Assembly: GCA_028023455.1 (NCBI GenBank)
Contig: JAQFVV010012394.1
Span: 24,499,934-24,563,933, forward strand
From: Epiperipatus broadwayi
Taxonomy: Eukaryota > Onychophora > Udeonychophora > Euonychophora > Peripatidae
Reading direction: 5' to 3'
DNA length: 64,000 nt
The notes under the pieces were generated by a model, which was not told where the DNA came from, did not search any database, and was given only the letters and a program-made list of their open reading frames with translations. The stretch's first letter is position 1. The number at the start of each line of letters is the position of its first letter. Of the stretch, positions 47,542 to 57,964 are shown one piece after another. The translations under genes and the position numbers were made by a program.

Positions 47542-47999
47542 GAGTAGGCACTAATTAGAAATTTTATGCACAAGCCTTCTTGCATCCATTGATTACTCCG
47601 ACTTTCACTGAGTGGTGCTACTGTATGAGAGTTTTACCTCTGTGTTAACAGCTGGTGTAAGTATAAAGACTTGTGATCATGTGGTGTTTAGTGGTTAACT
47701 ACGCATATATATTTTTTACCAATTTATTGCAAAAAAAATTGTTACTTTAAACTGTAACTAAATTTTTAAAAATATGTCTTTGTTAATATAAATATATTTA
47801 CTTAAATTGCAAATAATCAGACTTATAAAGTTATTCAAAAAATACATTGATTACTACTCTGAAATATGAGGATGCCAAAGATTTAAATAACTTATATTCA
47901 ATTGATTTCTCTGTGAAGTTTACATCATTTTTATGTATCCTCAGTAAAACAATGCCATTATGAAGATAGGATTCAAAATTTAATTGCATTTAAGGGCAT

Positions 48000-48470
48000 T
48001 AATGTTAATAATATTCCATTATTGTTTATCATTATCCTCTGGACTGAGGAATACTTTATTAAATTTGACACCTGACAGGATGTTATTCATAAGACACCAT
48101 TGATTCAACTTCCAAAAATCATTGGCTGATGTTCTAAAAAAACTATTGTTCTGACTGATGGTGTGAAAACAAGGGGATATATTCTTATCACAAGATTGGC
48201 TCCTGTAGGAAAGTTGCATTATATCAAAAATATCCAAGAGCACTGATCTTAGATTCAAAAGATCCTCATTAATGAAAGACATAATCTAGAAACAATTATG
48301 GGGATATTGGATGGGGCAGTACTGTATAAAAATTTATTAAGTATTATCATCTGGTATTTATTGATTACTAAGTTTGGTGGGAAAAAATGTGCTGCTATTC
48401 ATAATAGCATTATATAAGCATTATGTAAGATGAGATCATGTAATGTCTTGGTTGATTGAAAAGGCTTGAA
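48000..48470 (+). repeat. Strongly diverged hammerhead family A monomer
   Basis: GATTCAAAAGATCCTCA, then TTAATGA, CTAGAAACAATTATGGGGAT and ATTGGATGG (about 48251-48315) follow the family-A ribozyme order. The core's CTG is replaced by TTA, while TCCTCA/TGGGGA still pairs. TTGATTACT and TAATGTCTTGG downstream match later parts of the monomer. The minus frame at 48019-48282 is a shadow of this repeat. Confidence 0.5.
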
Positions 48471-48649
48471 CATAGTATTCTACTTCCTAGACATCTAAAC
48501 CAACCTTAGTATATATATAATGATAGAATATTACATGGTTAAGAAAAGCAATTGTTTTCTTTATGCAAAAACTTGATTGACTTTATGGCAACTAATGAGT
48601 AGTTCGATTTCAGTTATTTGAATGTTCCATCATCAGATTTTCAATGAAA

Positions 48650-48985
48650 TGGATGGCCGAAGAGTTGTGGATTGGAGTAGTTTGAAGTGTATCCATTAAA
48701 GTATGATTGGCTATTTTAATATAAAGCTGAGCATTGACTGTATATATGTGTGGAGATGGTAATCTGGACCAACTGATGATTGCTGGTTTAACATGAAATA
48801 CATATATTGGTGATTATTTATCTTTTCAACATGTGTGTAGTCAGGTAGTTCAGCAATATGAGATGGCATGGAGAGTTGAGGATTGTGTGAAAGACTGAGT
48901 TTAAATTCCTTATATATTGTGAGTGTTTGAAACTGACTGACTGTTTTATATGTATATATTAATGACCTCATGATCTGGGCTTAAA
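48650..48985 (+). repeat. Hammerhead repeat family C monomer
   Basis: Single plus copy that matches, in inverted form, the element at 50821-51186: shared blocks are TCCATTAAAGTATGAT, CTGAGCA, the ribozyme segment and TCTTTTCAACATGTGTG. The minus frame 48711-48971 is a shadow. Confidence 0.75.
48761..48815 (+). ncRNA. Hammerhead ribozyme, family C
   Basis: AATC and CCAA (stem I strands), core CTGATGA (48773-48779), an imperfect stem II, GAAA, stem III AT-ACAT-AT, cleavage-site A after AU, then TTGG and GATT closing stem I (4 + 4 bp with an internal loop). Core bases are correct. Stem II pairs only at two positions here, whereas a relative at 60961 has GTGC/GCAT. The NUH triplet is AUA rather than GUC. 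Confidence 0.65.
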
Positions 48986-48989
48986 TAAT

Positions 48990-50800
48990 AGATGAATTGA
49001 AGGAATTTTGTTTTTTTTTCAGTAGCCAGCCCAACTGTTGGTCAGTAAATGGGTATCTGATATTATTAACTAAACAAGAAGGAAAGGATAATAAAAAAAA
49101 GGACAATGACTCTTATTATTTGACGATTGCCAAGAATGGTAACTAATATCTTCTCTTCCATAGGGAACCATTGGAAAAGTGTTTGCTCTTTAGAGAGAGA
49201 GAGCTATTTAAAGCCAAATTTATCTTTTTACTTATACATATTTAATTTTTAATGACCTTTTAAATTCTTTTAAATTAACTTTTTAATAATATTTTTTCCC
49301 TCCAAAAATGATGAGAAGACATAAAAAAATATATTGAAAATTAATATATATATACGTGTTCACGAAAGCAAACAATTAAATCTAAAAATAACGTTTTTTT
49401 AGATTAATTTAATATATTTTAAAAAAAAGAAAATATGATTTTTTTAAAATCATTCTTTATAACAATTCTTTTGTGATTGGCTGTTTTGTAAAATAAATTT
49501 ATGGGTTTAATCACGCACGTAAGTTACTTTGTTACTACTGAACATTACTATAAAATGCAGTGCTATTTCAAATTAACGTAATTAATAAGGCCCTAAAAAT
49601 TTAATTTAGGGTAGAAAACTATGTTACCGATAGAACTAAAATAAATTGAAATGGAAAATCCATAATTCGGAAGAAATCATTATAAAGAGAGTATTAAACA
49701 AAAAAGATAGAGACAACAGTTATATTGTATTTTTTAATATATATATTCTCGACATAATTTTCCTTTATAAATCTTGTTTTATTTAATGGACAATTTATTT
49801 TGCCTGTCCATGTATAATGATAATACATAGCCGAACGTACAGATATAGCCATTTTAAATTCAAAAAAGAAAAAAAAATGAATGCAATCAGAGTAAGAGAA
49901 AGAATACAGTTCTAGAAATGATTGTGCTGATGATTATATTAGCCAATTTATGAAACACAAATATATCCATATATAGAACATACTGGTTCATTTGTCCATT
50001 TATTTGACATTTAACATTACTGGCTTTAAATTTCTTCAGCAGAAAACCTTTCTAAAATACTTTGCTACTTTGTCTAATTGTATCTCCAATATATTCTATT
50101 CTCTGTTATAACTTCCCATTGGAAATAATTGACATGACATTTCTTTAGAATGTCTTCAAGATAATCCTTATAATGAAAACAATTTGTCTCTACCCCCTAA
50201 AACTGCGGAAATTCACCATAAAACACTTTTTTTTAGGAAATCTGGCATTGTTCAACCGGTTTATACATGTAATTCAATAAAAGTGTAATTTTATAATAGT
50301 GGAATCTATACTATTGTGTCCAAATTTCCACAAGGCCTAACGGGATACAGAACCAAAAAAAAAAACTTTATTGCAGATTACTGTATATTTCCATATGAAA
50401 TAAAAACATCACAAAACATATAATCACGCTTACATTACTAACAATATATTTTCAAATTGAAATTGCTTATTACTAATGTGCCAAAATAATTGGGACTCAC
50501 TTCCATTTTGGGAAAATTAAGTGAATAAATATTAATTTAAAATAAATATATAAATTAAATATAAAAAAACAACATAACGTTAAAATTAAAAAATAAAAGT
50601 AAAAATAAAAATAAGTAGTTAACAAAGCAGGGATAATTAATTGTCCTGAAAGTATATGTCAGTATACCAGAACAAAAAAGATAAAATTGGGACAAATCTT
50701 GGAAAATTGGGATGTATAAATACCCTACTCTATACCAATACATCCAGAAAGATGAAGAAAATATAAATAAGTTTTCTGATTTTGCCATTATAATTTAAAT
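48990..50800. other. AT-rich stretch, nothing recognised
   Basis: No gene, shared repeat or RNA motif found. The minus frame 50555-50788 (77 codons) is low-complexity and hydrophobic without a recognisable domain. Confidence 0.45.
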
Positions 50801-50820
50801 TTTTTACAGAACATCTTTAA

Positions 50821-51186
50821 TAACTGAAATCAGGCTTATTATATATGTATATATATGTAATATATAGGGTATATGAGCACAGACTTTTATATATCCCACC
50901 ACTCTATCTCATAATACTGATACACTTGAACACATATATGTTGAAAATATAAATAATCACCAATATATGTATTTCATGCTAAACCAGCATCAGTTGGTCC
51001 AGATTATCATCTCTAAACATATATGCCATATGTGCTCAGATATATATTAAGATAGGCAATCATCATACTTTAATGGACAGGCGATTATTTATTTTTTCAA
51101 CATATATGTGTTCAAGTGTATCAGTGTTATGAGATAGAGATGAGAGTGGTGGGTCGTGTGAAAGTCTGTGCTCATATATTCTATGT
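50821..51186. mobile_element. Hammerhead-bearing inverted element, family C
   Basis: 366-bp element with one minus and one plus arm of the family-C monomer; TGTTCAAGTGTATCAGT and its complement mark the arms. Flanks AGAACATCTTTAA (50808-50820) and AGAACACCTTTAA (51187-51199) form a 13-bp target duplication with one mismatch. Only the left arm includes the ribozyme segment. Confidence 0.75.
50955..51005 (-). ncRNA. Hammerhead, family C, core deletion
   Basis: On the minus strand: AATC, CCAA, CTGATG, GAAAT, ACAT, ATA, TTGG and GATT are preserved, but three bases at the A9/stem II junction are missing (CTGATGCTGG). It is probably inactive. Confidence 0.6.
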
Positions 51187-51376
51187 AGAACACCTTTAAA
51201 TAATTTTAATGCACAAATCAATGCATAACAGCAGAGCTTCTTAAAGTTAAATTCCAATTTATTATAAAAATTAACATAAAATATAAATACATGATAATAA
51301 TTAGTGCCTGAGCATTTTGAGAGAACTTAGCTCTCATAATTCTGGGCAATAAAGAGTAAGCATAACCAGGTAGTTT

Positions 51377-51764
51377 TATGCAAATACATAAAAATTAATT
51401 GAACTAACCATGTAAATGTAATTAATCCATTTCTTAGAAATTTTATAACATGCATCTTTCCTATTTATAGCTTTATTGTCCATGGCAATAAAACACACTT
51501 CTTTTACTTTTCTTTTAATGTCATTTCTCTTTTTATAAATCATCTTGGATTATCAGATTCATATGCATAACCGTCTGATTTTTGGTGCATCATGAATATT
51601 GATCTGCATGTCGGGTCTGTTTGGGTTTTGTTGTAAAAGTATCTGTGCTTTATTGCCATGGATGATAAAGCTATAAATAGAAAAGATGCATGTTATAAAA
51701 TTTCTAAGAAATGGATTAATTATATTTATATGGATGGTTCAATTAATTTTCATGTATTTGCATA
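51377..51764. repeat. Long inverted repeat (115-bp arms, 155-bp spacer)
   Basis: The left arm 51377-51492 and the right arm 51648-51764 are near-perfect complements: TATGCAAATACAT against ATGTATTTGCATA at the outer ends and TTTATTGCCATGG at the inner ends. The spacer has a few CpGs, unlike the arms. The plus frame 51658-51894 lies on the right arm and is not a gene. No target duplication is obvious. A foldback element of unknown class. Confidence 0.8.
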
Positions 51765-51842
51765 TGCAATAGCATCTTTCTACAGAAGTAATACAATTTT
51801 CTTCTTCTTCCTTTCCTTATGTATTGATATCTATATTTACAT

Positions 51843-52079
51843 ATCATACCATTTCCACATACTTAACAATACATTTATGCATTTAACAATATGATTTTTT
51901 ATACCAAAACTTTATTTTTGCAGTTTCAATTGTCCTTCGGTCATCATCAGAGATTTCCTATTTCTAAAGATTATAAAAATCTCTAGTGGTGACTGCAGGA
52001 CAGTTGAAACTGTAAGAGTAATGTTTTGGTATACAAAATAGTATTTTTAAGTGTATAAAAAGTTTGGAAATGGTATATA
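51843..52079. repeat. Palindromic repeat, family D
   Basis: Arms run from ATACCATTTCC (51846) to AGAGATTT (about 51955), and from AAATCTCTAG (about 51979) to GGAAATGGTATAT (52079). The left arm's minus strand reads CTGATGA, a GACC-stem and TTGAAAC; the right arm reads GGTGACTG-CAGGA-CAGTT-GAAAC. This is a hammerhead-like core again with one extra base before stem II, as in 19043-19342. Confidence 0.75.
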
Positions 52080-52109
52080 TAAATATCTTTCTGTACAGTT
52101 CACTTAATT

Positions 52110-52800
52110 ACATAAGTTAATTTCCTGTAATGAAATACTTTCTCTTTTAACTGGTTAAAAGCAGCAACAGCACTCTGAAGTCTCTGTTGTGTCTCACCAT
52201 CTAAGTCAATTTTAAACTGTTTTTTATTTTTAAGTTGGTAATTATCCTTGTTAAAAGTTGCTGAGATTTTATTTTCATCACTGGCTAAAAAAGAACTTAG
52301 TTTTTAAGCATTAATTATTAAACCCATGTTTTTATATGTTGTGTTCAAAACTATGAATATTTTGCAAATCACATTTTGAACTGTCAAATGTAACAAAATC
52401 ATCAGCATATTGTAAATCCAGAATCCCCAAAAAAAAAAAAAAATTCTTGCTTTCACTTTTAATCAATTCAGATTAAAAATTCCACTATCTAACCTGTATT
52501 GTATCTTGAAGTCCATTTTATTAACCCACCTATAAACAATTTCAGAAACCATGATCACTAAAACTGAAAATAATGTTGGAGCCAGTACATATTCTTCTTT
52601 ACATTAGTTTTAATTTCAAATACCTCAGATTTTTTATGTTTACAATACATTATTCTATCTCTTCATACATTTCAACTATTTTCTATGATCATTTTCAAGG
52701 TTTATTTCTATAAATCCAAGCAGATATATATAATTTGTATTACGAACTTTCGCAAACATGTTGAAAATCTGTTTATACGTTTTAGGAACAAATCTCGAAA
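52110..52800 (-). pseudogene. Third LINE lineage: reverse-transcriptase fossil
   Basis: The minus strand, with stops and frame jumps, reads: FEIKTNVKK and VLAPTLFSVLV (motif B region, about 52570-52620), YRLDSGIFNLN, then DLQYADDFVTF (motif C, YADD, about 52395-52425), a YKNMGLIINA block, and KIDLDGETQQRLQSAVAAF (about 52165-52215). The VLAPTLF, LQYADD, NMGL-IN and RL-SA-AAF order is that of a widespread animal LINE RT group, distinct from the FADD LINE at 5772 and the RTE-like copies at 55364 and 61745. An A-run at 52425-52443 interrupts it. Dead fragment; the clade is not assigned. Confidence 0.75.
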
Positions 52801-52869
52801 ATGGCCATAGGAGATGGATGAAATATGTGGAAAATCAATTAATATAGTATATACTGATATAAAAACATT

Positions 52870-55100
52870 CATGTTAAAATAAGATTTATAAAGAAAATAG
52901 AGTCATGACCATTGTAAGATTTTGTAGCAACAGGAAGAGCACTGAAGATGAGCTATGAAGGTATAAAACACACTGTCATATTTCATGCATAACTTATGAT
53001 CCTGGTGAGCTAAAGTCTTAACACTTTTGTGGTGTATAAGTAAGCTAGTGTATTATGGAATACATGCTGATTTAGAAATAGCATTGCAGACAACATAGAG
53101 AAAGTTGTCTTTTCACTGGGACACAACTTTCTATCCTTAATATCTATTTGGAAGAGATTTGCATTGAATATTATGCTTTTAGACTGTGCTCACAAAGATC
53201 AAATAGAATCAAAACAAATTGTGTTTCATATTGATTTATTGCTGAAGCAGGTGTACACAAATTTTAAATTCAATAAAATAAATAAATATAAACAATCTTA
53301 TTTAACATTTTGTTTTAATTAATTTTCTATCCATGCTAAAATCAATGAAAATCAACTTTTGTATAACCTAAATTTTAAGGCAAACTTTTACAATTAAAGT
53401 TAAAATAACTTATGATACCAGTAATAAAATATGAGCAATATTGAACATAGTGAAATGTATGTATATTAAAAAGGGTTGATTCTTTTACTGGATTCAAATT
53501 TCAGATTGATGCTCATATAATTTATTTGGAGATTTTCCTTTTGGAATTATAGTTAATGTTCGTTTATATGCATGTTTATAATAAAAAATGAAAGGTCAGC
53601 TGACTTGATTCTGACACTTAATAACTGTTGGATGCTGATTGGATGATTTTTCTTCACATATGGCAGATGCATGACTTTGGTTGATACATTATTTGATATT
53701 CATTAATTAATTTATTTACTGGGTAAACTTTTAGCCTATTATACAATCGTGTCAATTCTTTGTTCAGAAATGAAACATTTCCAAATTCAAATTTTATGAG
53801 GATTTTAACTAGATTGGAATGGCATTTGCATAAATGTTTTGACGATTTAAAGTTTACCCTTCAATTTTATAGCAATGAGATATATTAACATTTCTTTAGG
53901 GGAAGGGGGCAATATTATCCAGAAACAGGTTTAATTTTAATATAGTTTCCAAACTTGTTGACAATAGTGTAAAATAATAAAAAAAGTAATGCGCGTTTCT
54001 CTGTATTATCACACAAGATAATATTAGAAATTTTTAAATCTAACAGCAAAGAGGATTTTATATTTATAACAAGAAATTATCTATCGAGAACAAAATTACT
54101 TTTCTCCAACCATTTATGATCTAATTTTATTCCAAAAAAAGAAAGAAAAATATATTGAACCATCTCTTTCCGAACCACTTTTCTAATATATTCTATGAAT
54201 TATGTTTGTAATTATCTGTTGAACTATTTTCACTATCTAATATTAGTTGTTAAATGTATTTAGACAAATCTAAACTTTATTTGAACTTTTCAAATACATT
54301 CAACTGTTAACAGAAGCATTGGAGTTAATAGGAAACAAAAGAGTGGGATTCTTTTTGCTCCTTTGACCCACCAGTGAGAACACTAGAATAGGAATTGAAC
54401 TAGAGAGCTTTAAATTTGTGATTATTGAATTTGAGGTGATGGAAATAGTCCAACATATTTTTTTAACTTTGAGCATTTTTATAATATTTGGGGCCAAACA
54501 GAATAGTGCTATAGACTTTATTGAATTTCTAATAATATATAAATATATATTTAATATTCATAATTAATTATATTTCATTCCATTATTCTATTTATATTCC
54601 ATAAAGAGCTATTAAACCTATAAGATCAATTATTTCAGACATGTGGTTTCTGCTCATTTCCACCTATTTACTTTTGGGATTTTGTGAGGTTGTGGTTATT
54701 GTTGTTAGTATTATTATTATAAAATAGGTGTAAGAAATTGCTAAGCAATAATATCTTAAGATAAAGTTAAATGGCACAAGATCAAAAATTAGTATAAGAT
54801 ACCAAAGTTTAAAAAGTAAAACCTTAAAAATTTCAGCACTAATAAAATTATCCAGATTCTTAAATAAATACTTTAATCCTCTTAACATATTTGAACCAAA
54901 TGATAGAACATTTAGGACTACTGTACAAAAACTCTGCAAATGTTTAATGACCAATGTTAACTATGCCCTTTTGTTTGGATTTAAAATCTGTTAAATGTAT
55001 TAAATTAAATTATTATCATCATCATCATTATTCAATTCAGTTCAGTTTTATTACCCATATTATAGTTACTGCCATTTACAGAAAAGTATGTATATATATA
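52870..55100. other. AT-rich stretch, nothing firmly recognised
   Basis: No shared repeat family or gene found. A 96-codon minus frame (54664-54954) is hydrophobic and unassigned. An inverted trace of an RTE 3' tail (ATTATTATCATCATCATC) lies at about 55010-55030. The plus frame 54954-55301 overlaps an inverted-repeat arm and is not a gene. Confidence 0.45.
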
Positions 55101-55107
55101 TTATTTA

Positions 55108-55356
55108 TCTTCATATCACAGGACACTCGTTCCAAATACATTACTCAAAACTATTTTTCAGGCAGACTTGTAATGAATCATTTTAATAAACTTGCAAATA
55201 CAATTTTACTTTTCATTTACCAACACCCATTCATTCAGTCTGACAAAAGAAAAATTCCTCTTTCATCAGATTTTCCACCATATATTTTATATCAATACTG
55301 ATATCTGAAAAGGCTGAAACTTATTATTAGTCATTATCTTAGTTTATAAATTAATC
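55108..55356. repeat. Left inverted arm flanking the RTE-like fragment
   Basis: Reverse complement of 56595-57030 apart from the later insertion at 56781-56984. Matching blocks include TTTTAATAAACTTGC, AATACAATTTTACTT, CATTCATTCAGTCTGA and AATTAATCGAG. It ends about 8 bp before the RTE-like sequence begins. Confidence 0.8.
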
Positions 55357-55363
55357 GAGCCAA

Positions 55364-56510
55364 CATATTCAGGTATTGAGAGAAATTATAGAAAGGACAA
55401 ATGAATATGAGTTGTCATTATGTTTTGGATTTGTAGATTATGAAAAGACATTTGATTCTATAAACATTTCTTCAGTGATTAAAGCATTGGATCATCAAGG
55501 TATAGATCCAGGATATTGTCATATTTTAAAGAATATTTATAAAAATGCAACAGCAACAATTAGATTACATAATGATACTGGGAAAGTCAACATTGAGAAA
55601 GGTGTAAGACAAGGTGACTCCATATCTCCAAAACTTTTTACAGCAGTGCTGCAAGAAGTATTTTGTGGATTAAAATGGGAAACTAAAGGAGTGAAAGTAA
55701 ATGGAGATTATTTAAATCATTTAGATTTCGCAGACGATGTAGTTGTTTTTGCAAATAATGCTTCAGAGCTGCAGGAAATGTTGCAGGAGTTATCAGATGA
55801 AAGTAGGAAGGTAGGACTAAAGATAAATCTTAAAAAGACTAAAGTAGTGTTTAATGGATTTTCTCAAAATATAAAAATAAAGATTGATTATGATGAGCTA
55901 GAAGAAGTTAACAGTTACAAATATCTTGGTCAGATTATTAATACAGATGGAAACATAATGAATGAAATTAATCATAGAATTAAACTTGGTTGGAGTGCTT
56001 TTGGTAAAAATAATTTGATACTAAAAGAAAATATGCCTATGTGTTTGAAAAGGAAGGTTTTTAATAAATGTGTTTTACTAGTTCTTACATATGGATCTGA
56101 GACTTGGACACTTAATAGAAGATCAATACAGAGACTTCAGATGACTCAAAGAAGTATGAAGAGATGTATGTTAGGAGTAAGAAGAAGAGATTGAAAATGC
56201 AATATGTGGTTAAGAGAACAAACAGGTGTTACTGACCTCATTGAAAAAATTAAAAGACTGAAGTGGAGTTGGGCTGGACATATTGGTAGAAGAGATGATA
56301 ATAGATGTGCAATTGGAATCTTAAACTGGATTCCAAGAGATTGTAAAAGACCCAGAAATAGACCACATGTGAGATGGATGGATGAAATAAGAAGGTGTGC
56401 AGGAGTGATGTGGAGAAGAGAAGCTAAAGATCAGAGAAGATGGATTGAACTTGGAGAGAACTTCATCCTGCAATGGATTGATAATGATTGATGATAATGA
56501 TATTATTTTA
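55364..56510 (+). pseudogene. RTE-like LINE: 5'-truncated reverse transcriptase with one internal stop
   Basis: The frame runs from about 55364 to 56491 with a single TGA at 56192-56194. RT motifs: FVDYEKTFD (motif A), VRQGDSISPKLF (motif B), LDFADDVVVFANN (motif C), KTKVVFNG and SYKYLGQII. After the stop: IKRLKWSWAGHIGRRDD and RWMDEIRR, the C-terminal signature of RTE-type endonuclease-RT proteins. The endonuclease and N-terminal RT are missing by 5' truncation. The 3' end is a GAT/AAT-rich tail (56475-56510), typical of RTE short-repeat tails. A longer relative begins at 61745. The TGA could be the only inactivating point change. Confidence 0.92.
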
Positions 56511-56594
56511 AATTAAATATAACTAATTTCAAACAATATATAAATAATCACAGAACTCGCATTCCAAATATGTTACTTGGAACTAGTTTTCTTG

Positions 56595-57030
56595 ATTAAT
56601 TTGTAAACTAAGATCACCACTAATAATGAATTTTAGCTTGTTTGGATATGGAGGTCATACGAAAGACGAATTCTCTTTTTATCAGACTGAATGAATGGAA
56701 ATTGATAAATGTAAAGTAAAATTGTATTTGCAAGTTTATTAAAATGGCTTATTGTGAGTCTGCTTGCAAAATAGTTCTGATTATAAATATGCGACTTTTT
56801 TCGCATGTGTTAGTGAAGCTATAATTATACTTAAAATAATGTGTAATACGTCTGCATACTTAAAATAATGTGTAAAACGTCTGCAGACGTATTACACATT
56901 ATTTTAAGTATAATTATAGCTTCGCTAACGCATGCGAAAAAGTCGCATATTTATAATTACAATTTTTACTAGTGAAGAGAAAAACAAAATAGTTCTGAGT
57001 AATGTGTTCTGAACAAGAGTATTCTGTGAT
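56595..57030. repeat. Right inverted arm flanking the RTE-like fragment
   Basis: Complement of 55108-55356, interrupted by 56781-56984. Just before it, 56549-56594 repeats part of the left arm in direct orientation (ATCACAGAACTCGC, CCAAATATGTTAC). This gives the same partial direct plus inverted layout seen in the hammerhead elements, with an RTE fragment in the middle. Confidence 0.75.
56781..56984. repeat. 204-bp palindromic insertion with 14-bp target duplication
   Basis: CAAAATAGTTCTGA is present at both sides (56767-56780 and 56985-56998). Inside, TTATAAATATGCGAC (56781) is complementary to GTCGCATATTTATAA (ending 56956). The centre holds a short direct repeat (ACTTAAAATAATGTGTAA twice) before the arms invert. 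A 28-bp tail follows the palindrome. The paralogous left arm (55108-55356) shows the empty site. Confidence 0.85.
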
Positions 57031-57584
57031 ATAATTATAATCCTAAAATATGTTCTATTCAAGCAGAAACACATATTATTTACATGCTGTTGAAATTAGT
57101 AATCAGTTATATTACATTGCATAAAAAACTTTTATATTCTTATTAATTAATATTTATTATATTGCATTATTATTTATAATTCTAGAGAAAAAGGAATATT
57201 GCAGAATTGCACATTTTAATTTATTTCCACTAAATTTTATTTTTAATTTCAAATTATAACTGTCTCGTGATATCCGATCCGCCATTGAAAAATAATATTC
57301 GGCAGGACTAGTTATTTCTCAATAATTTTAAAGAAAGTTCTATATTTATCAGATCTCTCCAATATCTTGATAAAAAATTTTACCATTGTGAACATATTTA
57401 ACAAAGTTATTATATATTTGCAATTTATGAATAGTTACTTTCATATATGAGTTCCATAAAACTGAACCATATTCTTGTCGATACAGTGGATTTAAATAAC
57501 GTATTCCTAATTTTTTCTAATCAGTATGTTCTATTTATTCACTTTAGTTTTTTTTTTTTTTGTGGTTTTACATTACCAAATTCA

Positions 57585-57961
57585 AATAAATTGAGCTGCC
57601 GAATCTCACTGCACTCATTACAATACCTATCTGACAGCCAATCAGATGTTGTGATAGCCATCTAAACGACAATCAAACTCAAACACATGACAAAGATTTT
57701 ACAAGAAAAGTGCAGCCACCCCTCAAAACTACTACATAGTAAATCATAGGATTCCGCATTGTATGTTTATGATTTAGACTCGGCGAGTTGTTTGTGAAGA
57801 TAAAGAAAAGTAGAGGGAAGGGTGGCAGCTTTTTTTTCGTAAAATCTTTGTCATGTGTTTGGGTTTGATTGTCATTTAGATGGCTATCCTGACATCTGAT
57901 TGGCTTTCGGATAGGTATTGTAACGAGTGCAGTGAGATTCGGCAGTATCTCAATTTATTTC
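57585..57961. repeat. Foldback element with about 140-bp arms
   Basis: Left arm 57585 to about 57726, right arm about 57815-57961. CTGCCGAATCTCACTGCAC opposes GTGCAGTGAGATTCGGCAG, and ATGACAAAGATTTTAC opposes GTAAAATCTTTGTCAT. Arms are roughly 90% complementary and continue to AAATAAATTGAG at the ends. The loop contains CTCGGCGAG and is richer in G+C than the region. No ORF. It is probably a non-autonomous DNA transposon; no target duplication is certain. Confidence 0.8.
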
Positions 57962-57964
57962 AAT

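Larger units (their letters stand above)
45945..47695. repeat. Hammerhead repeat family A array (one inverted, three direct monomers)
   Basis: 45945 to about 46410 is a minus-oriented monomer. Then come plus-oriented copies whose GTTAACAGC landmark lies at 46473, 46758, 47203 and 47644, i.e. a shortened first copy (285 bp) followed by 445- and 441-bp periods. Ribozyme segments are at 46051-46108 (minus, degenerate), 47041-47099 and 47483-47541 (plus). Frames such as 46439-46648 are by-products of the repeat. It is older than the copies at 20496 and 33975 judging by divergence. Confidence 0.85.

Noticed and set aside
48019-48282. 87-codon minus-strand ORF
   Set aside because: It overlaps a diverged family A monomer; no domain and no copy keeps the frame.
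54954-55301. 115-codon plus-strand ORF
   Set aside because: It spans an RTE-tail trace and the left inverted arm; low complexity and no domain.
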